A stretch of DNA of 64,000 nucleotides from Gordonia phthalatica. Its GTDB lineage: Bacteria; Actinomycetota; Actinomycetes; Mycobacteriales; Mycobacteriaceae. This document shows positions 9,224 to 22,052 of this stretch, in pieces. Below the pieces are notes generated by a model, which ran no database searches, was not told the origin of the DNA, and worked only from the letters and a program-made list of their open reading frames with translations. How positions within the stretch are numbered: position 1 is the stretch's first letter; every line of letters starts with the position of its first letter. The stretch lies in NCBI RefSeq assembly GCF_001305675.1, contig NZ_CP011853.1, positions 1,550,001-1,614,000 of the forward strand. Reading direction: 5' to 3'. The position numbers and the translations under genes are program-made.

Positions 9224-10728
9224 GCGTCCTCGACGGACTCGCCGTCGCCTTCGGCGGTGCACTCCGCGCGTTCGGCGTCCCGGCCTCACCCGCCGAGGTG
9301 ATCGAGATCCGACGCGTCATGGCGATCATGGGCGCCGACGATCTCGATCGCCTCAGGTCGGGGCTGCGGTGCGTCGGCGTCAAGTACGGGCACGAGCAGC
9401 CGTTGTTCGACCTGGCCTTCGACGTCTACTTCGGCCTCGCCGAACCGCCCGCCGACGAGCGGGGAGCGGCCGCGGTCCGGACCGTCGTCAACGATCTCCC
9501 CGACGACGTCGACTGGGACGACGACTTCGCCGGCGCCGGACGGATGATCGGCGCCGATGAGCACACCTCGGAGATCGGCGACCTGATGATCGACGACCCT
9601 GACGCGACCGAGCGGACCGGGGAGAGCTCGCACCGGGAGGACGACGACTTCTCGGTGTCCTCCGGCGCGGAGGAACTTCAGGTCGCGACCGAGTCGTCGC
9701 CCGTGAGCAGCGGCGCGACGTACACCATCGACGTCGATCACGCGGCGGCCGCGGAGGTCGGGGAACTGGTCGGCACCGGCGCACGCGTCGAGAGCGGCTC
9801 GCTGTCGCTGGCCGACGCGGCGAGCCTGCTCCGCGCGCTCGGCGCGACCGACGGCAGACGGGCGTACGAGGCCGAGGGAGTCGACGACACCGCGGCGCTC
9901 GACCAGTCGCAGCGCCAGGCACTGCAGGCCGCGCTGTCGCGGTTCGTCGACGCGCTGTCACAGCGGCTCGAGACGGCCGCGCCGGGACCCGGCGGCGACA
10001 CCGAGGACGCCGGGGCGCATCGCGATCAGGCGGACATCGACCGTGCCTGCCACCGGCTGGTGCAGCGGATGCGCGGTGCGCCGCGTCGGGTGCCGAGGGA
10101 GACCGACACCGGCCGCCTGGACCTGCGGTCCACGATGCGCGCGGCGGTGGCGACCGACGGTGTCCCCGTCCACCTGTGGCGTCGGCGGTCCGTGCCCGGG
10201 CCGGTACGACTGCTGGTGATGGTCGACGTCTCGCTGTCGGTCCGGCCCGTCGCCGGCTTCATCCTGCGTCTGGCGCAGACGCTGCACCGCTTCGGCGATC
10301 GGTGCGAGGTGATCGCCTTCGTCGACCGACCGGTTCTGGTCACCACCGCGTTGCGGTCGTCGACGTCGGGCGACGCACTGGCGTCCGTCCTGGCCGCTGA
10401 CGGCCTCGACCTCGCGGCCACCAGCGACTACGGGCGGGTGTGGACCGAGACCCTGGCGAGCTTCGGAGACCTCGTCTCACGGCGGACCAGCGTGCTGGTG
10501 GTCGGCGACGCCCGCAGCAATGCGTTCGACCCCCGCGTCGACCTGTTCGCCGACCTGGCCCGTCGGGCGTACCGGGTCGCGTGGCTGACGCCGGAGCCGT
10601 CCCGCTACTGGGGCCAAACCGGTTGTGCGCTCGACGAATACGCGGACCACTGCGCCGGTGTGGTCAGTGCGCGCGACGGCGCCGAGATCCTCCTGCGGTG
10701 CGACGAACTCGGCGCGGCACTGCGATGA
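9220..10728 (+). CDS. CoxE-like VWA domain protein
   Basis: This 502-residue protein starts with ATG inside the stop of the MoxR gene (ATGA overlap). The N-terminal third is helical (FGVPASPAEVIEIRRVM), a long acidic Asp/Glu-rich linker spans roughly residues 85-180, and a C-terminal VWA domain begins near residue 325. The metal-ion-dependent adhesion motif DxSxS is D336-V-S338-L-S340. VWA proteins of this type act with MoxR ATPases on metalloenzymes. Its stop overlaps the next upstream ATG, supporting translational coupling through the cluster. Confidence 0.87.
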   Translation: MSVLDGLAVAFGGALRAFGVPASPAEVIEIRRVMAIMGADDLDRLRSGLRCVGVKYGHEQPLFDLAFDVYFGLAEPPADERGAAAVRTVVNDLPDDVDWDDDFAGAGRMIGADEHTSEIGDLMIDDPDATERTGESSHREDDDFSVSSGAEELQVATESSPVSSGATYTIDVDHAAAAEVGELVGTGARVESGSLSLADAASLLRALGATDGRRAYEAEGVDDTAALDQSQRQALQAALSRFVDALSQRLETAAPGPGGDTEDAGAHRDQADIDRACHRLVQRMRGAPRRVPRETDTGRLDLRSTMRAAVATDGVPVHLWRRRSVPGPVRLLVMVDVSLSVRPVAGFILRLAQTLHRFGDRCEVIAFVDRPVLVTTALRSSTSGDALASVLAADGLDLAATSDYGRVWTETLASFGDLVSRRTSVLVVGDARSNAFDPRVDLFADLARRAYRVAWLTPEPSRYWGQTGCALDEYADHCAGVVSARDGAEILLRCDELGAALR

Positions 10729-10766
10729 GAACCGGTACCGTCGCTGAGAGCAGTGGAGGTGATGGA

Positions 10767-11975
10767 GTGAGCGGACCCGCAGTGATCGGGATGGGCGTGA
10801 GTCGCGACGGCGGTCCACGGCCGGCCACCAATCGCGTCGCGAAGTTCCACACCCCGGAGATCGTCGTCGGTCCGGGGTCGTTCCCGGAGGCGGTGGCGGC
10901 TGCCGCCGGCCTCGGTGTCAGGAGGCCGCTGGTGGTCTCGGACCGCCGTCTGCAGGCCACTCCGTGGTACGGGCAGCTCCTCGACGACCTGCGCGCCGAG
11001 GGGCTGGAACCCGCGTCGTACGTCGACGTGACGCCGAACCCGCGAGCGGGGGAGGTGACCGACGGATTCGCGGCGTACCGCGCACACGGCGCCGACGGAC
11101 TGCTCGCGCTCGGCGGCGGGTCGGTGATCGACACCGCGAAGGGCGTCGCGGTGCTCGCGTCCAACGGCGGGCTGATCCTGGAGTACGAGGGCATCGACCG
11201 CGTCCGACGGCCGCTGCCACCACTCGTCGCCATCCCGACCACGGCGGGCTCGGGCGCGGACGTCTCCCAGTTCTGCATCATCAACGATCCCGACCGGCGC
11301 ACCAAGATCACCATCATCGGACGCACCCTGGTCCCGAACGTCACCGTCATCGATCCGACCCTGCTGACCACGGCGCCGGCCGAGGTGACCGCCCAGGCGG
11401 GGATGGACACCCTGACGCACTGCGTGGAGGCCTACGTGTCACTCGCCCACGGGCGACTGACGGACTCGCTGGCGCTGGAGTCGCTGACCGGGGTCTGGAA
11501 CAACCTGGAGCGACTCGTCGACGACCCGGCCGACCGCGCCGCGGGGGAGGAGATGGCACTGGCGTCGCTCCGGGCGGGGATGGCGTTCACCAACGCGATC
11601 CTCGGGGCGGCGCACGCGATGAGTCACCCGGTCGGCGGTCACTGCGACGCACCGCACGGCACCATCAACTCGGTGCTGCTGCCGCACGTCATCCGGTACA
11701 ACGCCACCGTGTGCGCCGACGACTTCGTGAGCCTCGCCGAGGCCGTCGGGATCGAGAGCTCGGGTGATCCGCAGTCCGTCGCGGACCGTCTCGCCGACGC
11801 CGTCGCACGGTTGGCGAACCGGGTCGGCATGCCGGAGACGCTGACCCCGCTGGGTGTCCGGTCCGACGACCTGGATCTGCTGACCCGGCATGCGCTGGCC
11901 GATTCCTGCATGATCACCAATCCGCGCCGCCCGGAGGAGTCCGGGATCCTGGACCTCTACCGACAGGCGCTCTAG
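10767..11975 (+). CDS. Iron-containing alcohol dehydrogenase, second copy
   Basis: This 402-residue group III alcohol dehydrogenase is distinct from mno. GGGSVIDTAKGVAV binds NAD(P), TTAGSGADVSQF is the family block, and HAMSHPVGGHCDAPHG supplies metal histidines. A similar enzyme annotated as 1,3-propanediol dehydrogenase sits at this place in the M. smegmatis mno locus (from memory). The start is GTG 10767, with GGAGG seven bases upstream. ATG 10725 overlapping the previous stop is in frame but has a weaker site. Substrate unknown. Confidence 0.88.
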   Translation: MSGPAVIGMGVSRDGGPRPATNRVAKFHTPEIVVGPGSFPEAVAAAAGLGVRRPLVVSDRRLQATPWYGQLLDDLRAEGLEPASYVDVTPNPRAGEVTDGFAAYRAHGADGLLALGGGSVIDTAKGVAVLASNGGLILEYEGIDRVRRPLPPLVAIPTTAGSGADVSQFCIINDPDRRTKITIIGRTLVPNVTVIDPTLLTTAPAEVTAQAGMDTLTHCVEAYVSLAHGRLTDSLALESLTGVWNNLERLVDDPADRAAGEEMALASLRAGMAFTNAILGAAHAMSHPVGGHCDAPHGTINSVLLPHVIRYNATVCADDFVSLAEAVGIESSGDPQSVADRLADAVARLANRVGMPETLTPLGVRSDDLDLLTRHALADSCMITNPRRPEESGILDLYRQAL

Positions 11976-11977
11976 TC

Positions 11978-13318
11978 GTGGCCGCGTCGGAGCCGGATCT
12001 CGCGCGACTGGTCGGTCTGCGGACTGTCAAGGGTGGCCACTACGCGGAGTTCCGCGGGACCACCGCACGTCTGAGCCGGGTGATGACCGCGCTGGAGGGG
12101 ATCTCGAAGGCACTCGTCCAGACGGCGTCCGGGCCGGAGGCCCTGGTGATCGCGGTGGTCGAGACGGTCCGCGATCACCTCGGCGCGGAGTGGGTGCTGT
12201 TCGCACTCGCCGACGGTCACCTGGGGCAGACCGGACCGCGTCACCTCATCGCGTCCGGCGACGGCCAGATCATGGCGTTCGAGGGCGCCAGCGTCGCGCA
12301 GCCTCCGGCCGACCTGCCCGACCCGGTGCTCAACCGACTCAACGACGTGCTCCGCGGCGAGGACGAGATGCTCCGTGGTCCACTGGTCGGAGACCACCAC
12401 ATCCACGTGCCGGTGGAACTCGACGGGAGCATCGTCGGCGGCCTGTCGGCGTGGACCCCGGACGACACCGTGGTCGACCCCGCCGACCTCATGGTGCTGC
12501 GCATCCTCGCCGGTCAGGCCACAGTGGCGATGGTGAACGCGAGCCTGTTCGCCGAAGCCAATCGACGCGCCGAGGAGCTCGCGGAACGGAACGCGGAGTT
12601 GCTTCGCACCCAGCGGGAACTCTCCGCGGTCCAGCGAACCGCGCTGCTGAACGGCGAACGCTCCCGGATCGCCCGCGAACTCCACGACTCCGTCGGACAG
12701 TCGGTGCTGTCGGCGGGACTGCAGATGGAACTCTGCCGCGGCGACGTCGCCGGCCCGGCCGTCGAGCACCTCGACAAGGCCGTCCGGTTGACGCGCGACG
12801 CCATGGGACAGCTGAGGAATGCGATCTACACGCTCTCCGAGGCGCGGGCGCCGATGACGAGCATCGCCGAGACCCTCGACGAACTGTGCGCCCTCCACAT
12901 GCCGGCCACGACGACGACGTCGGTCACGGTTCGCGGTCGACCGCGCGAGCTTCCCGGCGACGTCCAGCACGGCGTTCTCCGCATCGCGGGTGAGTCGCTC
13001 TTCAACGCCGCGGTGCACTCGGGTGCCACGGAAGTCGTGGTGACCTTCGGTTATGCCGAGCGTGAGGTCACGCTGTGGGTCGACGACGACGGGCACGGCG
13101 ACCCAGACGCCTTGCGTGGAACTCTGCGTGCCGCGCGAGCCGGCGAACCCGCCGCGAGCCGCCATCGCGGACTGGCCAACATGGCCTCACGTGCCGAGGA
13201 ACTCGGCGGCAGCCTGCGGATCCGCAGGTCACGCCTCGGCGGGGTTCGCATCGCTGCCGTTCTGCCGTATCTGGATGCCGACTCCGCACGTGGAGCGGCC
13301 GCCCTCAAGGAGACGTGA
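11978..13318 (+). CDS. mnoS: GAF-domain sensor histidine kinase, MnoS-like
   Basis: This 446-residue cytoplasmic kinase lacks membrane segments. A GAF-like sensory domain covers about residues 40-185. The HisKA_3 dimerisation motif SRIARELHDSVGQ places the phospho-acceptor at H236, and an ATPase domain follows with GESLFNAAVHSGA, WVDDDGHGDP and RHRGLANMASRAEEL. It is of the NarX/DevS type that pairs with LuxR-type regulators. It starts 2 bases after the alcohol dehydrogenase, and its stop overlaps the response regulator ATG. Position and pairing match MnoS of M. smegmatis; the symbol is by that analogy. Confidence 0.85.
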   Translation: MAASEPDLARLVGLRTVKGGHYAEFRGTTARLSRVMTALEGISKALVQTASGPEALVIAVVETVRDHLGAEWVLFALADGHLGQTGPRHLIASGDGQIMAFEGASVAQPPADLPDPVLNRLNDVLRGEDEMLRGPLVGDHHIHVPVELDGSIVGGLSAWTPDDTVVDPADLMVLRILAGQATVAMVNASLFAEANRRAEELAERNAELLRTQRELSAVQRTALLNGERSRIARELHDSVGQSVLSAGLQMELCRGDVAGPAVEHLDKAVRLTRDAMGQLRNAIYTLSEARAPMTSIAETLDELCALHMPATTTTSVTVRGRPRELPGDVQHGVLRIAGESLFNAAVHSGATEVVVTFGYAEREVTLWVDDDGHGDPDALRGTLRAARAGEPAASRHRGLANMASRAEELGGSLRIRRSRLGGVRIAAVLPYLDADSARGAAALKET

Positions 13319-13992
13319 TGAACCAACGTCCACCGGCACCGACGCCACCTGCGGGAAGGCCGATCCGCACCGTCCTCGTCGACGACCACGCGCTCCTGCG
13401 GGAGGGGCTGCGCGCCCTGCTCGATCGGGACGACGACGTCGCAGTGGTGGGGGAGGCGGGTTCGTTCGACGTCGCACTGGCAGAAGTCGCGCACTGCGCA
13501 CCCGACGTGGTCGTGGTGGATCTCAAGCTGACGGCGGGGACCGAGTACGAGGGGCTCCGCCTGATCCGGGAGATCAGCAACCGCCATCCGCGCGTCGCGA
13601 CGCTGGTGCTCACGACCTTCCTCGACGACGACGTCGTGGTGCGCGCGGTCAGGGCCGGCGCACGCGGCTATGTCGTCAAGGACGTCGACACCACCGAGCT
13701 GATCCGCGCCATCCGCACCGTCTCGACCGGCGGCAGCGCCTTCGACCCGCGCAGCGCCGCGATCGTGCTGCGCACGGTGTCGGGGGAGCACAACGTGGCC
13801 GCCGACCTCACCGACCGCGAGCGCCAGGTGTTGAAGCTCCTCGCCGACGGCAAGTCCAACGCTCAGATCGGCGGGACCCTCTTCATCTCGGAATCGACCG
13901 TCAAGTTCCACATCCGGAACGTGATCCGCAAACTCGGCGTCACCAAGCGCACCGACGCCGTCTACGTGGCCAGTAAGCGCGGCCTGATCTGA
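13318..13992 (+). CDS. mnoR: NarL/LuxR-family response regulator, MnoR-like
   Basis: This 224-residue regulator has a receiver domain (acidic pocket D22-D23, phospho-acceptor D68 in VVVVDLKL, Lys in YVVKDV) and a C-terminal LuxR helix-turn-helix (LTDRERQVLKLLADGKSNAQIGGTL). ATG overlaps the kinase stop (TGATG). In M. smegmatis, MnoR activates mno and mycofactocin genes on alcohols. The shared operator-like elements at 6728-6750 and 14918-14959 are candidates for its binding sites. Its stop is 12 bases from the convergent methyltransferase stop. Confidence 0.87.
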   Translation: MNQRPPAPTPPAGRPIRTVLVDDHALLREGLRALLDRDDDVAVVGEAGSFDVALAEVAHCAPDVVVVDLKLTAGTEYEGLRLIREISNRHPRVATLVLTTFLDDDVVVRAVRAGARGYVVKDVDTTELIRAIRTVSTGGSAFDPRSAAIVLRTVSGEHNVAADLTDRERQVLKLLADGKSNAQIGGTLFISESTVKFHIRNVIRKLGVTKRTDAVYVASKRGLI

Positions 13993-14004
13993 CCGGCCCC
14001 GCAC

Positions 14005-14883
14005 CTACTCCGGATCGATCACGAGCCACCCGCCGTGGTCGGCGAAGATCCGACTCGGCCCTGCCACCGCAGACGCCCAGTCGCGCAGGTCGTCTTCGCA
14101 GACCGTCCGCAGATGCCCGAAGTGCGGGCTCGCCTTCTCCTCGTAGGGTACGGCGATCACGACGCGTCTCCGGGCGACCCGGCAGGATTCGGCGATCGCT
14201 GTGTGCACGTCGCACGGTTCCAGGTGCTCCAACAGATGCAGAAGTGTCACTGTGTCGAAACTGTCGTCCGCGAACGGCAGGGCGCGAACGTCGCCGACGC
14301 GGGTCGCTACGGGTAAGCGGAGCTCCGTCGACGCGTCGTCGAGCAGTTCGAGGGCCCCGGCACAGATGTCGGTGGCGGTCACCCTCAGGCCGGCTCCCGC
14401 GCACTGCAGAGCGAAGAACCCGAAACAACACCCGACCTCGAGGACGGAGTCGCCGTCGATGAGCGACCGCGCCCGCCGATGGATGGGACTGAACGGGACG
14501 GATCCGAAGCGCAGCTCGGCCACCGAGTTGGCATAGAACGCTCGCCATGAGGCACGAGGATCGGGGCCGACGCTGGTGATGAGGCTGACCGCCGCCGCTT
14601 CGAAGTCGTCTCTGCCTGCGATGACTCCCTGCTCGACCAATGCGGACAGTTCGGAGACGACGACCGAATCGCTGATGTCGGCGGGGGAGTAGGAGTGGAC
14701 CAGCTCGACGGTGTCGCCGGAACGACGCCACCGGAGCCGGCCGGACAGCTGGTACTCGTTCGCGCGGTCGTTCAGCTCGAGGTCGCCGAAACGGCGAACG
14801 ATCATCGCGGTTCGAGAACCCGCAGACAGTGGATCGCCCAGCAGGGGATCGCGCAGCAGGCGATCGGTCAGCAGTGTGCTCAT
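14005..14883 (-). CDS. mftM: SAM-dependent methyltransferase, probable MftM
   Basis: This 292-residue class I methyltransferase has motif I VLEVGCCFGFFALQ and acidic motif II VTATDICAGAL; motif IV lies near FDTVTLLHLLEHLEP. M. smegmatis MftM (MSMEG_6237, from memory) methylates the oligoglucan chain of mycofactocin and lies beside the mnoSR genes. Family, size and location agree, so I assign MftM with moderate confidence. TAGCGT lies 6 bases before the ATG, so the mRNA is probably leaderless. Two tandem operator copies centre about 45 and 66 bases upstream of that start, as for activator sites. Confidence 0.7.
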   Translation of the reverse strand: MSTLLTDRLLRDPLLGDPLSAGSRTAMIVRRFGDLELNDRANEYQLSGRLRWRRSGDTVELVHSYSPADISDSVVVSELSALVEQGVIAGRDDFEAAAVSLITSVGPDPRASWRAFYANSVAELRFGSVPFSPIHRRARSLIDGDSVLEVGCCFGFFALQCAGAGLRVTATDICAGALELLDDASTELRLPVATRVGDVRALPFADDSFDTVTLLHLLEHLEPCDVHTAIAESCRVARRRVVIAVPYEEKASPHFGHLRTVCEDDLRDWASAVAGPSRIFADHGGWLVIDPE

Positions 14884-14917
14884 GCTCTGACGCTATGAGT
14901 CCGCATGACCTGCGGTA

Positions 14918-14959
14918 ACTGGCCGACGGGGCGGTTCCACTGGCCGAAAGGACAGTTCC
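14918..14959 (-). promoter_or_regulatory. Tandem 21-bp operator pair upstream of mftM
   Basis: Two head-to-tail 21-bp copies (14918-14938 and 14939-14959) agree at 17 of 21 positions. The second copy contains CTGGCCGAAAGGACAG, an inverted CTG/CAG with a 10-base centre, like the element at 6728-6750. A spacing of exactly two helical turns places both on one DNA face. They lie between mftM and the rRNA promoters; distance to the mftM start favours control of mftM. Confidence 0.5.
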
Positions 14960-15017
14960 GCGCCCGCCCGTTCGGTACCGCCACGGCGCGCGGCAGTCGC
15001 TTGATCGACCAGGCGAT

Positions 15018-15131
15018 TTGACCTTCCGGACGGACGTGCGTAACTTATTCCAGGTCAGCGCGACAGGCGCTGGCGGTGAAAAGCCCGGTCACGGCGGCGA
15101 GTTGCACTCGTTCCGGTCGGCCGGGTAGAGT
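15018..15131 (+). promoter_or_regulatory. Candidate rRNA promoters P1 and P2
   Basis: P1 is TTGACC (15018-15023), a 17-base spacer and TAACTT (15041-15046). P2 is TTGCAC (15102-15107), an 18-base spacer and TAGAGT (15126-15131). Both match actinobacterial housekeeping promoters and lie 200-300 bases before 16S, leaving a transcribed leader of about 190-270 bases without a gene. Predicted by eye. Confidence 0.5.
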
Positions 15132-15324
15132 AGCGGTCCTGCACATCGCGGAGTTCCTGTTCTTCTTCACGGAGGTTCGGAGCGGTGCGGTTTGCGGGGA
15201 TTGTTCCGGCCTGGTAGGTTGGAAAGGTCGCCTCGGAGACGGGGAGATCGACGTTATAACTACAGATGTCTGTTTGGTCAGGTTCTATTTTTCTGGCTTT
15301 GTGTTGAAACTTTTGTTTCTGCAT

Positions 15325-20362
<5,038 letters not shown>

Positions 20363-20424
20363 AACACTCACCACCATTTTTCAAGGATTGGTGAGTCGGA
20401 GTTGACGACGCACAATCATAGGTT

Positions 20425-20463
20425 CGCGCATCCACTATGTACTTCTGAAACAACACACCAATC
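20425..20463 (+). other. 3' arm of the 23S precursor processing stem
   Basis: CGCGCATCCACTATGTACTT and the bases after it are almost fully complementary to 17011-17051 in the 16S-23S spacer. The resulting stem of about 35 bp would bring the two 23S ends together for endonucleolytic processing. Seen directly by reverse-complement comparison. Confidence 0.75.
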
Positions 20464-20496
20464 CCCGTGTGGGGTTGGGTGGATAGTTTCATAGAG

Positions 20497-20614
20497 TTAC
20501 GGCGGCTATAGCGGTGGGGAAACGCCCGGTCCCATTCCGAACCCGGAAGCTAAGCCCACCTGCGCCGATGGTACTGCACTGTAATGGGTGTGGGAGAGTA
20601 GGACACCGCCGAAC
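20497..20614 (+). rRNA. rrf: 5S ribosomal RNA
   Basis: A 118-base 5S rRNA starts at TTACGGCGGC and ends at CACCGCCGAAC, with the conserved CGAACCCGGAAGCTAAGC loop region. Terminal strands pair (ACGGCGG with CCGCCG). It is the last gene of the rrn operon. Confidence 0.95.
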
Positions 20615-20625
20615 ACAATTTCAGG

Positions 20626-20657
20626 AAGCCCCTGACCACGACGTTGGTCAGGGGCTT
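20626..20657 (+). terminator. rrn operon terminator
   Basis: A perfect 13-bp stem, AAGCCCCTGACCA with TGGTCAGGGGCTT, closes a 6-base loop and is followed by TCCTCGT. It starts about 12 bases after 5S. Confidence 0.9.
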
Positions 20658-20679
20658 TCCTCGTATCTGGACCCAGCCG

Positions 20680-20834
20680 GCGGCGGTCTCGATACTCGAC
20701 GTCGCTCACTCCGTTCGCGTCGGCGAACTCGACCACCCTGGGTAGCGGCGGTCTCGACCAACCTGTGTAGCGGCGGTCTCGATACTCGACGAGCCCTCGC
20801 AAGCTCGGGTCGGCGAACTCGACCAACCTGGGTA
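20680..20834. repeat. Three-unit intergenic repeat GGCGGTCTCGA...GGGTAG
   Basis: Units begin with GGCGGTCTCGA at about 20681, 20747 and 20773. The two long units also share ATACTCGACG, CGGCGAACTCGACCA and CCTGGGTAG; the middle unit is a shortened version. Within the last unit CGAGCCCTCGCAAGCTCG can form a hairpin. Such TCTCGA-rich palindromic elements recur between genes in Gordonia and Rhodococcus genomes (from memory). Non-coding. Confidence 0.7.
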
Positions 20835-20871
20835 GGGCTCGAGCACGCCGAACAGGCGTAGCCTTCGACGA

Positions 20872-22026
20872 ATGTCGAGTGATACCGGGACACCGGTGGA
20901 GGATCTGGGCGGGCAGTCGAGCGTCTCGACCCTGGAATTGTTCTTCGATCTGGTCTTCGTCTTCACGATCACCCAACTCACCCACGCTTTCGTCGTCGAG
21001 CCGACCTGGGTGACGGCGGGAGAGGTGGCGATCGTCTTCTGCCTCACCTGGTGGATGTACAGCGGGTTCATTTGGCTGACCGGAGAAGTGGCGCCGTCGA
21101 CGTCATCGCGGCGAACGATGCTTCTGGTGGGGATGCTCGGCTTCTTCGCGATCGCACTCGCGGTGCCGGACGCGGTGCACGGCAGGGGAGTCATCTTCGG
21201 GTGGGCGTTCTTCGGGGTGACGGTCCTTCACGCGATCGTGTACTGGACGGCGGGCGGGGCAGATTCCGGACGCGTCATCGGCCGCCTGCTCCCGATCAAC
21301 CTGGGCGCGGCAGTGCTGGCGGTGATCGGCGGGTACGCGGGTGGTGCCGCCGGCTTCGCGTGGTGGGGTGTCGCGGTGGTGGCCCTCGCGTTCCTGCCGA
21401 GACGAACGGCATCGGCCGACGGCTTCATCGTTCGCCCGGGCCACTATTGCGAACGACACGGCGCGGTCGTGATCATCGCCGTCGGAGAGTCGATCGTCGC
21501 GGTCGGAGCCGGGCTGGCCGGGGTCCCGATGAACCTGCTGTTCTTCGTGGAGGTGGGTCTCGGGCTGACACTCTGCTACGTCCTCTGGTGGGCGTTCTTC
21601 GGGTTCGACCACGAGCGAGGAATCCGAGTGTTGGAGGCGCTGCCCGTCAAGGAACGTAACCGGCCTGCCCTGTACGCCTACGGGTACGCATGTGTCCCGA
21701 TGCTGCTCGGCATCGTCTTCACGGCGGCCGGACTGGGTATGACGATCGCGCGCACCTCGTCCTCGGCGACGTGGGCGGAGGCGATCGCCCTCTCCGGCGG
21801 CGTCGCGTTGTACATGTTCGGCCAGGCGGGCTTCCGCGTGGTTCTCGGACTGCCGCGCCCGTGGATTCGTGCGGTCGCAGGCGTCATCGCTCTGGCGATC
21901 ATCCCGATCGGCGCATTCGGTGAAGTCTGGATGGAACTGGTCGCGATCCTCGTCTTCGTCTACGCGGCGGTCATCGCCGATGACCTCCTCATCGGGAAGG
22001 AGGGGGAGCACAGTTCATATCTGTAA
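20872..22026 (+). CDS. Low temperature requirement A (LtrA) family membrane protein
   Basis: This 384-residue integral membrane protein has about ten hydrophobic segments. The N-terminal signature STLELFFDLVFVFTITQLTH is typical of the LtrA family, first linked to growth of Listeria at low temperature. Biochemical function is unknown. TAGCCT at 20859-20864 lies 7 bases before ATG, so the transcript is probably leaderless. Confidence 0.88.
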   Translation: MSSDTGTPVEDLGGQSSVSTLELFFDLVFVFTITQLTHAFVVEPTWVTAGEVAIVFCLTWWMYSGFIWLTGEVAPSTSSRRTMLLVGMLGFFAIALAVPDAVHGRGVIFGWAFFGVTVLHAIVYWTAGGADSGRVIGRLLPINLGAAVLAVIGGYAGGAAGFAWWGVAVVALAFLPRRTASADGFIVRPGHYCERHGAVVIIAVGESIVAVGAGLAGVPMNLLFFVEVGLGLTLCYVLWWAFFGFDHERGIRVLEALPVKERNRPALYAYGYACVPMLLGIVFTAAGLGMTIARTSSSATWAEAIALSGGVALYMFGQAGFRVVLGLPRPWIRAVAGVIALAIIPIGAFGEVWMELVAILVFVYAAVIADDLLIGKEGEHSSYL

Positions 22027-22052
22027 CCGCCCTCGGCGACTGCCCGAACGGG

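Noticed and set aside
10440..10766. Long N-terminal extension of the second alcohol dehydrogenase
   Set aside because: It is the shadow of the VWA gene; the ribosome site and family alignment favour GTG 10767.
14918..14959. DosR-type box upstream of mftM
   Set aside because: Partial similarity to the GGGACTTNNGGCCC pattern exists on the reverse strand, but the closest and better-supported match is the element shared with mno.
21103..22011. 302-residue minus-strand frame opposite ltrA
   Set aside because: Rich in Arg, Asp and His with no family pattern; the plus-strand LtrA membrane protein is clear.
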